A stretch of DNA of 32,122 nt from Oscillibacter valericigenes (GTDB lineage Bacteria > Bacillota > Clostridia > Oscillospirales > Oscillospiraceae), in the NCBI RefSeq assembly GCF_016902445.1, contig NZ_JACSNX010000027.1, forward strand, positions 1 to 32,122. The letters are read 5' to 3'. A model generated the notes under the pieces. It did no database searches, was not told where the DNA came from, and saw nothing but the letters and a program-made list of their open reading frames with translations. Positions 8,594-16,365 of the stretch are shown here, in pieces (positions within the stretch are counted from its first letter, which is position 1; every line of letters begins with the position of its first letter). Both the position numbers and the translations under genes were made by a program.

Positions 8594-10077
8594 AACGGAT
8601 CTTTTCCCTGGCTCTGACCCTGGCGCTGGCCCTGTCCCTGGCCGCCGGCGCCAGTGCCGCGGCAGAGGCCCGGCTGGTGCGGGCCTTCGTCTATCAGGAT
8701 ACTCTTTACACCTATGTGGACATCAGCGGTGCGGACCAGCCCATCACCAAGGCGGACGCGGAGCTCGGCGGGCGGACCTTCCCAGCCTCCGGCACACTGG
8801 AGACTGTGCGGCAGGCCGGATTTCCCGTGACATGGATGCTGCTGGTGGACAACTCCAACTCCATGCCCCCGTTCCGGGAGGAGGCAGCGGCCTTCGCAGA
8901 AAGTCTGGCCGCCGCCTGCGGGAAGAACACCCGATTCCTGCTGGCTTCCTTTGGAGACAGCTTTTCCCTTCTGGCGGAGGATGTGCCGGCAGAGCAGCTG
9001 GCCGCCCGGATGGCGGACATCCCCATGGACGAGACGGTGACCCGTCTCCACAGCTCCATCAGCCAGGCGCTGGACTGCTTTGACGGCATGCCCCGCACCG
9101 GAAACGAGCTGCGGGGGCTCATCGTGCTGTCAGACGCGGTGGCCTATGACCCGGGTGCCAGCGTCTCCTATGAGGAGCTGCTGGAGCGGATCAATGCCTC
9201 CGACGTGATGCTCCACTCCGTGGGGTTCGGCACGGATACGGCCGCGCTTGACAGCCTGGCCTCCCTGACGGACGCCTCCGGCGGGGTCCATCAGGTCGTC
9301 GGCAGCGGTCTCCCGGCGGCGGAGGCCGGGGCCGCCCTGGCAGAGGAGACCGGGCGGCTGTACGTGACCAGCTTCTCCCTCTCCGGCCTGGCCCCGGAGC
9401 AGGAGACCGCTCCGGTCTCCATCACCTTCGCCTCCGGCAGGGAACTGGTGTGCCGCGGGTCCACAGAGGTATCCTTCCCCGCCTCTGCCGGCGGGGAAGA
9501 GGCGGAGCAGCCGGAGACGCCCCCGGAGCCCGTGCTCCCGCCGTCAACGGTCTCCTCGTCCTCCGGCATGTCTGCTGCGGCGGAGGAGCCTGCGCCGCAG
9601 CCCTCCCCCGGCCTCTCTCTGGATGCGGACGTCCTGATCCCGCTCATCGGTCTCGCGGTTTTGCTGGTGGCGGCAGTCGCTGCGCTCCTCCTGCGGCGGA
9701 AGCGGTCCGCGCCGGAGCCTCCGGCACCCTCCGGGGCGGCAGAGGACGCGCCGCCGTCGGGCGGTCCGCAGGATCCACCCGGCATCTTCGTCCGGCTGGA
9801 GGTCCTTCAGGGCGCCTATCTGGGCCAGCAGCTGGAGTTTACTCTCCAGCGGGAGCTGGTGATCGGCCGGGACTCCGGCTGCGATATCCCCTTTGCGGAC
9901 GGCTCCGTCTCCCGCCGGCACAGCCGGGTCTTTCTGGCGAACGACGTAGTGTACATCGAGGACCTGGGATCTCAGAACGGCACCCAGCTCAATGGCAGCC
10001 GGATCGAAATGGCCCATATCCTGCGAAGCGGCGATGTGATCACCGCAGGCGATGCCACCTTCAAGCTGAAGTTCTGA
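8590..10077 (+). CDS. Exported VWA-domain protein with TM and cytoplasmic FHA domain
   Basis: The protein has 495 residues. ATG 8590 was chosen over ATG 8584 because GGAGG (8578-8582) is 7 nt away from it. A signal peptide (1 to about 25, ending ASAAAEA) precedes a von Willebrand A-like domain (about 79-265) with a MIDAS motif DNSNS (87-91) and a later LSDA (180-183), so metal-dependent binding is plausible. A Pro/Ser/Glu-rich stretch (300-345) leads to a TM helix (about 347-368) followed by RRKR, placing the C-terminus inside. The FHA domain (about 398-495) has GRD (426-428), SRRHSR (441-446) and SQNGT (461-465). The design parallels the protease gene: exported module, TM, phospho-reader. 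It is the last gene of the cassette. The VWA partner is unknown. Confidence 0.9.
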   Translation: MKRIFSLALTLALALSLAAGASAAAEARLVRAFVYQDTLYTYVDISGADQPITKADAELGGRTFPASGTLETVRQAGFPVTWMLLVDNSNSMPPFREEAAAFAESLAAACGKNTRFLLASFGDSFSLLAEDVPAEQLAARMADIPMDETVTRLHSSISQALDCFDGMPRTGNELRGLIVLSDAVAYDPGASVSYEELLERINASDVMLHSVGFGTDTAALDSLASLTDASGGVHQVVGSGLPAAEAGAALAEETGRLYVTSFSLSGLAPEQETAPVSITFASGRELVCRGSTEVSFPASAGGEEAEQPETPPEPVLPPSTVSSSSGMSAAAEEPAPQPSPGLSLDADVLIPLIGLAVLLVAAVAALLLRRKRSAPEPPAPSGAAEDAPPSGGPQDPPGIFVRLEVLQGAYLGQQLEFTLQRELVIGRDSGCDIPFADGSVSRRHSRVFLANDVVYIEDLGSQNGTQLNGSRIEMAHILRSGDVITAGDATFKLKF

Positions 10078-10095
10078 CACCCGCCGCAGACACAC

Positions 10096-10137
10096 AGATC
10101 CCCCGCACCTCTGCACGTGCAGAGGTGCGGGGGATCT
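10096..10137. terminator. 42-nt perfect palindrome between convergent operons, probable bidirectional terminator
   Basis: Every base of 10096-10116 pairs with 10117-10137. As RNA it would form a long GC-rich stem closed by a few central bases (GCAC/GTGC). It lies 19 nt after the VWA stop and 15 nt from the stop of the minus-strand gene. The T tract is weak on both strands (CTTTC on +). Confidence 0.7.
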
Positions 10138-10151
10138 TTCATGGCCGGATG

Positions 10152-12320
10152 TCAGTAGCGGCCCGCCCAGTCCGCCAGCAGCAGCACCGGCAGGGTCCAC
10201 AGCAGCAGAAACAGCAGCAGGGCCAGAGGCGTCAGCAGATTATACGCTTCCTGGAACACCAGATAAAAGGACAGCAGCGTGCCGGCCACGCTGCCCAGCA
10301 CCGACAGCGCCGTGGCCCGCCGCACGGCCTTGCACAGGCGGCGGCTGCCCACCACCGCCTCCGCATAGGGCAGCAGCCCCTCCCGGAACAGCAGGGCCCG
10401 GGGCATCCCCCGGTCCAGCTCCGCCTCGCTGTAGGCCACCCGGTCCGTCAGGCTGGGGAACTCCACCTTCACGCTCTTGTGGAACTTCCGCTTCAGCAGG
10501 GCCGGGGTGATATTGGGGTCCCGGGACGCCAGGATCGGCGTGATGCGGCTGCGGCGCATCATCCGCAGGGCAAAGTCCACGTTTTCCGAGGGCTGGTACT
10601 TCACGGCGAACACCGCCGCCAGCTGCCGGTCCATGGCCAGGAAGATGCCGGTCCGCAGGTTGATGCCGGCGGGCAGGCGCACCTCCATCTTCCGCATAAA
10701 GGAGGCCGTGCCCAGCAGCACCGACTCTCCCCGGATGGTGGCGGAGTAACCGCCCTCCTCATAGAAGCTGAAATCATCCACGGTCTCATAATGGCCGCCC
10801 TCGCTCCGCAGCAGGCCGTCAAACAGCCGCTGGAGGCCGCAGTCCGCCGCCCGGGCCATGGAGGCGGCGTAGGAGGATACCCGGGGCAGATCCTCCCCGA
10901 ACACCTTCACGCCGTTGAGCTGGATGGTGCCCGGCGGGAACAGGTCCCCGTCCGTCAGGATCATGGCCCGCCTGCGGCTGATCTTCTCTGCGCCGCACCA
11001 GCCCGCCACGGCGCAGCCCGCCTTGTGGAAATGCCGGGCCAGCCGGGAAAAGGGCATCCCCCAGCACAGAGGCAGGGCAAAGGTGGTGCCGGCCCCCAGG
11101 ATGGCGGACCAGTTCAGCAGGAAGTCGTCTCCCCGCCCCTGGCCCAGGGAGCTGAGCCCGGCAAACACGATGGAGGCCACCAGCACCACCGGCATCAGGG
11201 CGTTCTGCCACACAGCGGCAGTATCCTCCCGCAGGGCGGTGGTGTAGAAGCCTGGGACGGAGCCCGTCTGCTTGCAGGCGCCCTTCTCCGTCTCCGTCAC
11301 CAGATAGGGCGGCTCGTCGTCCGTGGCGGCCATGCGGAAGGTGTCCCACAGGCCGCGGCCCTCCCGGGCGCCGCCCCACATGGCGAACACCAGGGCGAAG
11401 CAGGCTACCGGCGCGTAGCAGGCGGCATCGCTCCGCTCCGGCAGCAGCAGACGGGCCGCGCAGTCCGCCGCCATCACCGCGGCGGAGATCACCGCCAGCA
11501 GCTCACTGGTGCACCGCTTGCGCAAAAGGGCGCCGAAGGCCTTGGCGAACACCTGCCGGGCCAGGACGGCCACGATCACGAGGCACGCCAGCAGCACGCC
11601 GCTCTGGGCGGCCGCATTGCCCGTCCAGTATCGGATCTCATAGCCGTACGCCTCGATCCCCATGGGGATCACCGGCAGCAGGGAGATCAGCGCCGCCGCC
11701 AGGATGGGCCGCTTGCGCCGCTTGGTCTCTGCCCGGCAGTCCGCCGCGGCCTCCGCCAGCTCCGGCTCCGGGCCGATGGTGTCGATCTCCGGGATCTCCT
11801 CCGGCTCCGGCTCAGGCTCCGGCGGGGCGTAGAGCTCCTCCGTCTCCACCAGCCGCCGCCGGGAGAACAGGCCCCGCCGGGGCCGCAGCAGCGGCTCCTG
11901 GGCCTCCTCTTCCATCACCGCGTCCACGGTGCTGCCCACCACATCCTCCAGCGTGATGGGGTGCGGAGAGGGCGGCAGGTCCCTCTGCAGCTCCTCCATC
12001 GGGTCCTCCGGCCGGTCCGGCGCCGGACCAGCCGAAGGCTTTTGGGGCGGCGGGACCTCTTTGCGCTTTGCTCTGGGGGCAGCAGGCTTCTGCCGCGTCT
12101 CCGCCTTTGGAGACGGCTCCTGCGGAGCGGGCTCCGGCACGGAGGCGTCAGGTTCCGCCTCCCGGCGGACCTCCTGCTCCACATCTGCCAGAAGGCGCTG
12201 CTCCCTCCCCGCGCCGTACTCTGCCAGGATCTCCTCCAGGGAGAAGTCCTCCTCCGCCGCCGGGACGTCCGTTCCCCCGGTCAGGCCGCTATCAAACTCT
12301 CTCTCGTCCTTGGAAGCCAT
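10152..12320 (-). CDS. Polytopic membrane protein resembling a degenerate P-type ATPase
   Basis: The protein has 722 residues. The ATG at 12320 follows AGGAAAGGGG; the frame extends 21 codons upstream into rlmB without a better start. Residues 1-200 are acidic/Pro-rich and disordered-looking, with a short EEILAEYG motif near 29-36. Then come about four TM helices (205-225, 240-256, 272-293, 300-316), a 55-residue loop, two helices (374-393, 402-422), a cytoplasmic domain (about 425-660) and two C-terminal helices (669-689, 695-716). This matches the P1B-ATPase layout. LPLCWGMP (416-423) sits where PCALGLATP would be, and MILTDGDLFPPG (453-464) where DKTGTLTxG would be. The phosphorylated Asp-Lys-Thr-Gly-Thr motif is absent and the actuator loop is too short. 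No ATP-driven transport is expected; the function is unknown. It lies 34 nt after rlmB. Confidence 0.7.
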   Translation of the reverse strand: MASKDEREFDSGLTGGTDVPAAEEDFSLEEILAEYGAGREQRLLADVEQEVRREAEPDASVPEPAPQEPSPKAETRQKPAAPRAKRKEVPPPQKPSAGPAPDRPEDPMEELQRDLPPSPHPITLEDVVGSTVDAVMEEEAQEPLLRPRRGLFSRRRLVETEELYAPPEPEPEPEEIPEIDTIGPEPELAEAAADCRAETKRRKRPILAAALISLLPVIPMGIEAYGYEIRYWTGNAAAQSGVLLACLVIVAVLARQVFAKAFGALLRKRCTSELLAVISAAVMAADCAARLLLPERSDAACYAPVACFALVFAMWGGAREGRGLWDTFRMAATDDEPPYLVTETEKGACKQTGSVPGFYTTALREDTAAVWQNALMPVVLVASIVFAGLSSLGQGRGDDFLLNWSAILGAGTTFALPLCWGMPFSRLARHFHKAGCAVAGWCGAEKISRRRAMILTDGDLFPPGTIQLNGVKVFGEDLPRVSSYAASMARAADCGLQRLFDGLLRSEGGHYETVDDFSFYEEGGYSATIRGESVLLGTASFMRKMEVRLPAGINLRTGIFLAMDRQLAAVFAVKYQPSENVDFALRMMRRSRITPILASRDPNITPALLKRKFHKSVKVEFPSLTDRVAYSEAELDRGMPRALLFREGLLPYAEAVVGSRRLCKAVRRATALSVLGSVAGTLLSFYLVFQEAYNLLTPLALLLFLLLWTLPVLLLADWAGRY

Positions 12321-12354
12321 GGTGCCCCTTTCCTCTCCCGTGTCTCCCTTCCGC

Positions 12355-13125
12355 TCAGGCCATCCGCTGGCGCACCGCCTCATACAGCAGGATCGCCGCG
12401 GCGGCGGAGGCGTTCAGGGAATTCAGTTTTCCCCGCATGGGGATGCTCACCAAAAAGTCACAGTTCTCGGCGGCCAGACGGGTCATGCCGTCCCCCTCGC
12501 TGCCGATGACGATGGCGGCGGGGCCCTTCAGGTCCGCGTCATACAGGGCGGTGGTGCCGTCCGCCGCCGTGCCGAACACCCAGACGCCCTGTTTTTTCAA
12601 GTCCTTCAGCAGAGCGGGGATGTTGGGCACCCGGGCCACCGGCACATGGGCCACCGCTCCGGCAGAGGTCTTGGCCACCACGGCGGTGAGGCCCGCGCTG
12701 CGGCGCTTGGGGATCACCACCCCGTGGGCGCCGGCGCACTCGGCGGTGCGGATGATGGCCCCCAGGTTGTGGGGATCGGAGATCTCGTCGCACACCACCA
12801 GGAGGGGATCTTCCCCCTTTTCCCGGGCAGCATCCAGGATGCTCTCCACGCTGACATACTCCCGCACCGCCGCCAGGGCGATGACGCCCTGGTGGGCGTG
12901 GGTGCGGCTCATGGCGTCCAGCTTCCGCCGGTCCGCCTCCACCACCACGACCCCCGCAGCCCTGGCCTTGGAGGCGATGTGTCCCAGGGTCTTGTCCGTC
13001 TCCCCCTTCTGGAGGTAGATCTTGTCGATGGTCTCCCCTGCCCGCAGGGCTTCAATGACGGCGTTGCGCCCTTCGATGATGCCGTCGGCCTCAGCAGTCA
13101 GGTCCTGTTTTTTCCGTTCTTCCAT
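12355..13125 (-). CDS. rlmB: 23S rRNA (guanosine-2'-O-)-methyltransferase RlmB/TrmH family
   Basis: The protein has 256 residues, normal for RlmB. The N-terminal substrate-binding part starts at the IIEGRNAVIEAL motif (16-27). The SpoU/SPOUT methylase domain follows, with motif 1 DPHNLGAIIRTA (117-128), motif 2 IVIGSEGDG (205-213) and motif 3 IPMRGKLNSLNAS (228-240); together these form the knotted SAM site. The family 2'-O-methylates a guanosine in 23S rRNA (G2251 in E. coli); RlmB-like and other SpoU enzymes can be hard to separate, so target specificity is likely rather than certain. The start follows a GAGGGAG ribosome site. A promoter lies about 40-70 nt upstream, and the gene is divergent from ftsH. 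Confidence 0.93.
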   Translation of the reverse strand: MEERKKQDLTAEADGIIEGRNAVIEALRAGETIDKIYLQKGETDKTLGHIASKARAAGVVVVEADRRKLDAMSRTHAHQGVIALAAVREYVSVESILDAAREKGEDPLLVVCDEISDPHNLGAIIRTAECAGAHGVVIPKRRSAGLTAVVAKTSAGAVAHVPVARVPNIPALLKDLKKQGVWVFGTAADGTTALYDADLKGPAAIVIGSEGDGMTRLAAENCDFLVSIPMRGKLNSLNASAAAAILLYEAVRQRMA

Positions 13126-13165
13126 AGTTTCTCCCTCGATCTGTGTATTTTCGCATTCAAGAGGT

Positions 13166-13194
13166 AGTATAGCATAGGGAAGGAAGTCTGGAAA
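13166..13194 (-). promoter_or_regulatory. Sigma-A-type promoter for rlmB
   Basis: On the minus strand, -35 TTTCCA (13189-13194) and extended -10 TGCTATACT (hexamer 13166-13171) are separated by 17 nt. The predicted start is near 13159, about 34 nt ahead of the rlmB ATG. Confidence 0.6.
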
Positions 13195-13236
13195 GTGGAA
13201 TTCACAGAAAATTTATAGAAATCCGCCCCCTTGTCC

Positions 13237-13265
13237 TTGTAGATTCAGGGCTTCTGTGATATACT
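13237..13265 (+). promoter_or_regulatory. Sigma-A-type promoter for ftsH
   Basis: TTGTAG (13237-13242), a 17-nt spacer and extended -10 TGATATACT (hexamer 13260-13265). The predicted start near 13272 leaves a 150-nt GC-rich leader before ftsH that includes a GGCAGGG/CCTGCC hairpin near 13328-13342. The rlmB promoter lies back-to-back about 42 nt away. Confidence 0.55.
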
Positions 13266-13421
13266 TTTGAATCATTTTCAGGCTTTCTCCCCGGCCGCAG
13301 CCGCGGGGGCGAAGCCTCCCGGACAGCAGGCAGGGCCCCTGCCTTCGGCGCGGGCGGGGCCGGATGTGCCTCCCGCAGCTGCCCGGTATTGACAGGTCTT
13401 CCCCTGAAAGGAGTCCCATAC

Positions 13422-15635
13422 ATGAACCCAAACGACAACAAAAACAACCGGAAAAACAACAAGCCCGGCGGAAACTGGCGGGGCGTGGCCTCCCTGGTGG
13501 GCTGGGCCCTGCTGCTGACCATCATTTTCAGCTATGCCAGCAGCGTCATGGGCAGCACCGGCCGCCAGGCCTCCTCCATCAACATCGAGTACGGCGACTT
13601 TCTGGAGATGGTAGAGAGCGGTCAGGTGGACCGGGTGGAGTTCGACAACGCCGAAAATATCCTCATCATCACCCCGGAGACCGGGTATACCTACACCGGC
13701 GAGGACGGAACTGTCTACACCAAGACCCGGGACGGCTACACCTATCGGGATGCCGCCGGTCAGGAACAGACCGCCCATCTGGAGCTGTTCACCGTCCAGA
13801 TCCAGTCCAATGACGCCGTCGTTGCCCTGCTGCAGGAATACGGCGTGGAAGGCGTGGACAAGGAGTATCAGGCCCCGGTGAACCCGGTGCTGGGCATGCT
13901 GGTGAGCTATGTGCTGCCCTTTGTGTTCATCTTCCTGGCCTTCTCCCTCATCATGCGCTGGATGGCAAAAAAAGGCGGCATGGGCGGTATGGGCGGCATC
14001 GGCGGCGTGGGGAAGGCCAACGCCAAGGTGTATATGGAGAAGTCCACCGGCGTCACCTTCAAGGATGTGGCCGGCCAGGACGAGGCCAAGGAGTCCCTGA
14101 CCGAGATCATCGACTTCCTCCACAACCCCCAGAAGTACACGGAGATCGGTGCCAAGCTCCCCAAGGGCGCGCTGCTGGTGGGCCCTCCGGGCACCGGCAA
14201 GACGCTGCTGGCCAAGGCTGTGGCCGGCGAGGCCAACGTCCCCTTCTTCTCCATCTCCGGCTCTGACTTCGTGGAGATGTTCGTGGGCGTGGGCGCCAGT
14301 CGCGTGCGGGACCTCTTCAAGGAGGCCAGCAAGGTGGCCCCCTGCATCGTGTTCATCGACGAGATCGACACCATCGGCAAATCCCGCGACAACCGCATGG
14401 GCGGCAACGACGAGCGGGAGCAGACCTTAAACCAGCTGCTGGCGGAGATGGACGGCTTCGACCCCACCAAGGGCGTCATCCTGCTGGCCGCCACCAACCG
14501 GCCCGAGGTGCTGGACCAGGCGCTGCTGCGGCCCGGCCGGTTCGACCGGCGCATCACCATCGACCGGCCCAACCTGGCGGGGCGCATCGCCACGCTCCAG
14601 GTCCACACCCGCAACATCAAGCTGGCGGAGGATGTGAACCTGAAGAAGGTGGCTCTTGCCACCGCCGGCTGCGTGGGCGCCGACCTTGCCAACCTGGTGA
14701 ACGAAGCCGCCCTGCGGGCCGTCCGCAAGGGCCGCAAGCTGGTGACCCAGGAGGACCTGCTGGCCGCCTTCGAGCTGGTGATCGCCGGCACGGAGAAGAA
14801 GGGCAGCGTCCTCACCGAATTCGAGAAGAAGCTGGTGGCATACCACGAGGTGGGCCACGCCATGGTGGCCTACAAGCAGAAGAACACCGAGCCGGTGCAG
14901 AAGATCACCATCGTCCCCCACACCCAGGGCTCCCTGGGCTACACCCTGCTGATGCCGGAGGAGGACAAGACCGAGCTGCGCACAAAGGACGAGCTGATGG
15001 CCAAGATCATGGTCTCCATGGGCGGCCGCGCCGCTGAGGAAGTGGTCCTGAATACCATGACCAACGGCGCCAGCCAGGACATCCAGGATGCCACCAACGT
15101 GGCACGGAACATGGTCGCCATGTTCGGCATGAGCGATGAGTTCGGCATGATGGCCCTGGCCTCCCGCCGGAACCAGTATCTGGACGGCGGCTACGGCATG
15201 GACTGCGCCCAGGACACCGCCGCCCGGATGGACCAGGCGGTGAAGGAGATCCTGGACCGTTGCTACCAGCAGGCGGTGGAGGTCATCAAGGCCAGCCGGG
15301 AGGACATGGACAAGGTCGTGGCCTACCTGCTGGAGAAGGAGACCATCACCGGCGGCGAGATGGTGGCCATCATCGAGGGCCGGGACCCGGAGCTGGTGGA
15401 GAACCCCTATGCCTCCACCCAGGCGCAGGACGGTTTCCGCCCCTCCTCTCCCGAGATCATCGAGCCGGCCGCCAAGAAGGTCCACATGATCTCCCAGAAG
15501 ATCGAGGCGCCGGAGGATAGCCCCGCCCAGCCGGAGCAGGCCCCCCAGGCGCCGGAGGACGGCACCTCCGTCCCTCCGGCGGAGGACACACCTCCCGCAG
15601 ACGCCCCCGAGGCCAAGAAGGACGGCCCCCAGTAA
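13422..15635 (+). CDS. ftsH: ATP-dependent zinc metalloprotease FtsH
   Basis: The protein has 737 residues, longer than the usual 610-680 because of a Pro/Glu/Ala-rich C-terminal tail (about 660-737). ATG 13422 has AAAGGAG 8 nt upstream; an in-frame TTG at 13389 lacks a site. TM1 (about 21-43), an extracytoplasmic FtsH_ext domain (44-155) and TM2 (about 157-180) lead to a Gly-Met-rich linker (185-197). The AAA domain has Walker A GPPGTGKT (254-261), Walker B IVFIDEID (309-316) and second-region-of-homology RPGRFDR (370-376). The M41 protease domain has HEVGH (475-479) and a downstream Asp near 553 as third zinc ligand. FtsH forms a membrane hexamer that degrades damaged membrane proteins and regulators. 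It has its own promoter and terminator, so it appears monocistronic. Confidence 0.98.
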   Translation: MNPNDNKNNRKNNKPGGNWRGVASLVGWALLLTIIFSYASSVMGSTGRQASSINIEYGDFLEMVESGQVDRVEFDNAENILIITPETGYTYTGEDGTVYTKTRDGYTYRDAAGQEQTAHLELFTVQIQSNDAVVALLQEYGVEGVDKEYQAPVNPVLGMLVSYVLPFVFIFLAFSLIMRWMAKKGGMGGMGGIGGVGKANAKVYMEKSTGVTFKDVAGQDEAKESLTEIIDFLHNPQKYTEIGAKLPKGALLVGPPGTGKTLLAKAVAGEANVPFFSISGSDFVEMFVGVGASRVRDLFKEASKVAPCIVFIDEIDTIGKSRDNRMGGNDEREQTLNQLLAEMDGFDPTKGVILLAATNRPEVLDQALLRPGRFDRRITIDRPNLAGRIATLQVHTRNIKLAEDVNLKKVALATAGCVGADLANLVNEAALRAVRKGRKLVTQEDLLAAFELVIAGTEKKGSVLTEFEKKLVAYHEVGHAMVAYKQKNTEPVQKITIVPHTQGSLGYTLLMPEEDKTELRTKDELMAKIMVSMGGRAAEEVVLNTMTNGASQDIQDATNVARNMVAMFGMSDEFGMMALASRRNQYLDGGYGMDCAQDTAARMDQAVKEILDRCYQQAVEVIKASREDMDKVVAYLLEKETITGGEMVAIIEGRDPELVENPYASTQAQDGFRPSSPEIIEPAAKKVHMISQKIEAPEDSPAQPEQAPQAPEDGTSVPPAEDTPPADAPEAKKDGPQ

Positions 15636-15644
15636 CGCAGACCG

Positions 15645-15676
15645 GGGCGCGCTGACCCCAGCGCGCTCCGTTTTTT
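15645..15676 (+). terminator. Intrinsic terminator after ftsH
   Basis: Perfect 8-bp stem GCGCGCTG/CAGCGCGC (15647-15654 with 15659-15666), loop ACCC, then TTTTTT at 15671-15676. Confidence 0.85.
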
Positions 15677-15723
15677 CCGCAGTTCGGACCGCCTGACATC
15701 CATATTGAAAAGGAGAGATCCCC

Positions 15724-16242
15724 ATGATCCGTCTTGCCACTCCCGCGGACCTGTCCCAGGCCGCTGAAATTTATGAGGAAATTCTGGACCAGGAGCAACA
15801 GGGTCCCGTCTATACCAACTGGCAGCGGGGCAAATACCCCACCATCGACACCGCCCGGCAGGCCCAGGAGGCCGGCACCCTCTATGTGGGTGAGGAGGAC
15901 GGCGTCCTCTGGGGCGTGGTGAATCTGAACGGTCTCCAGCTGCCGGAATACGATGCCATCCCCTGGTCCATCCCCGCCGCGCGGGATGAGGTGGGCGTCA
16001 TCCACACGCTGTGTATCCGCCCCTCCTGTCATGGCAGGGGCTACGCCCGGCAGATGGTGGCCTTCTGCGAGGAGGAGTCCCGCCGCCTGGGCCGCACTGT
16101 CATCCGGCTGGATACCTGGGAGGGGAATCTGCCCGCCAACCATCTGTATCCCTCTCTGGGGTACCACTATGCCGGGCAGGCGGAGTTCTTCTTCATGGGC
16201 TTTGTGCGGGAGAATTTGAACTGCTACGAAAAAAAGCTCTGA
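15724..16242 (+). CDS. GNAT-family N-acetyltransferase
   Basis: The protein has 172 residues; AAAAGGAGAG precedes the ATG. It shows the GNAT fold signature: an N-terminal ATPADLSQAAEIYEEIL helix, a central TLCIRPSCHGRGYARQMV stretch (about 95-112) with the acetyl-CoA pyrophosphate loop HGRGYA, and NHLYPSLGY (139-147), typical of motif B. Members transfer an acetyl group from acetyl-CoA to an amine on a small molecule, peptide or antibiotic. The sequence does not tell the substrate. It lies between the ftsH terminator and the XRE membrane regulator, with no convincing promoter of its own. Confidence 0.88.
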   Translation: MIRLATPADLSQAAEIYEEILDQEQQGPVYTNWQRGKYPTIDTARQAQEAGTLYVGEEDGVLWGVVNLNGLQLPEYDAIPWSIPAARDEVGVIHTLCIRPSCHGRGYARQMVAFCEEESRRLGRTVIRLDTWEGNLPANHLYPSLGYHYAGQAEFFFMGFVRENLNCYEKKL

Positions 16243-16365
16243 ATCCCTTGGAGCACAACCGGTCCCGCCCTCTTGCTAACCGTGGGTTGACACGATTCCA
16301 CCCGCCGGTTGGTGGCCTGGGGGCGGGGCCGTCTGCTATGCTGGCGGCGAAAGGAGGCGACGGCT

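Noticed and set aside
1..10077. Type VI or type VII secretion locus, suggested by kinase, FHA and PP2C genes
   Set aside because: No secretion ATPase, sheath, WXG100 or related core gene is present in the window; only the signalling parts are seen.
9450..12509. Very long plus-strand open frame (about 1000 codons) opposite the P-type-ATPase-like and rlmB genes
   Set aside because: Its product is a Gln/Arg/His/Pro-rich string without domains. It is the antisense of two good minus-strand genes in GC-rich DNA, where stop codons are rare.
13389..13421. Upstream TTG start for ftsH
   Set aside because: There is no ribosome site before it, whereas ATG 13422 has AAAGGAG at a good distance.
16287..16314. 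TTGACA at 16287-16292 as a promoter for the XRE membrane regulator
   Set aside because: No -10 box lies 16-18 nt downstream; the nearest candidate -10 (16337-16342) is 44 nt away.
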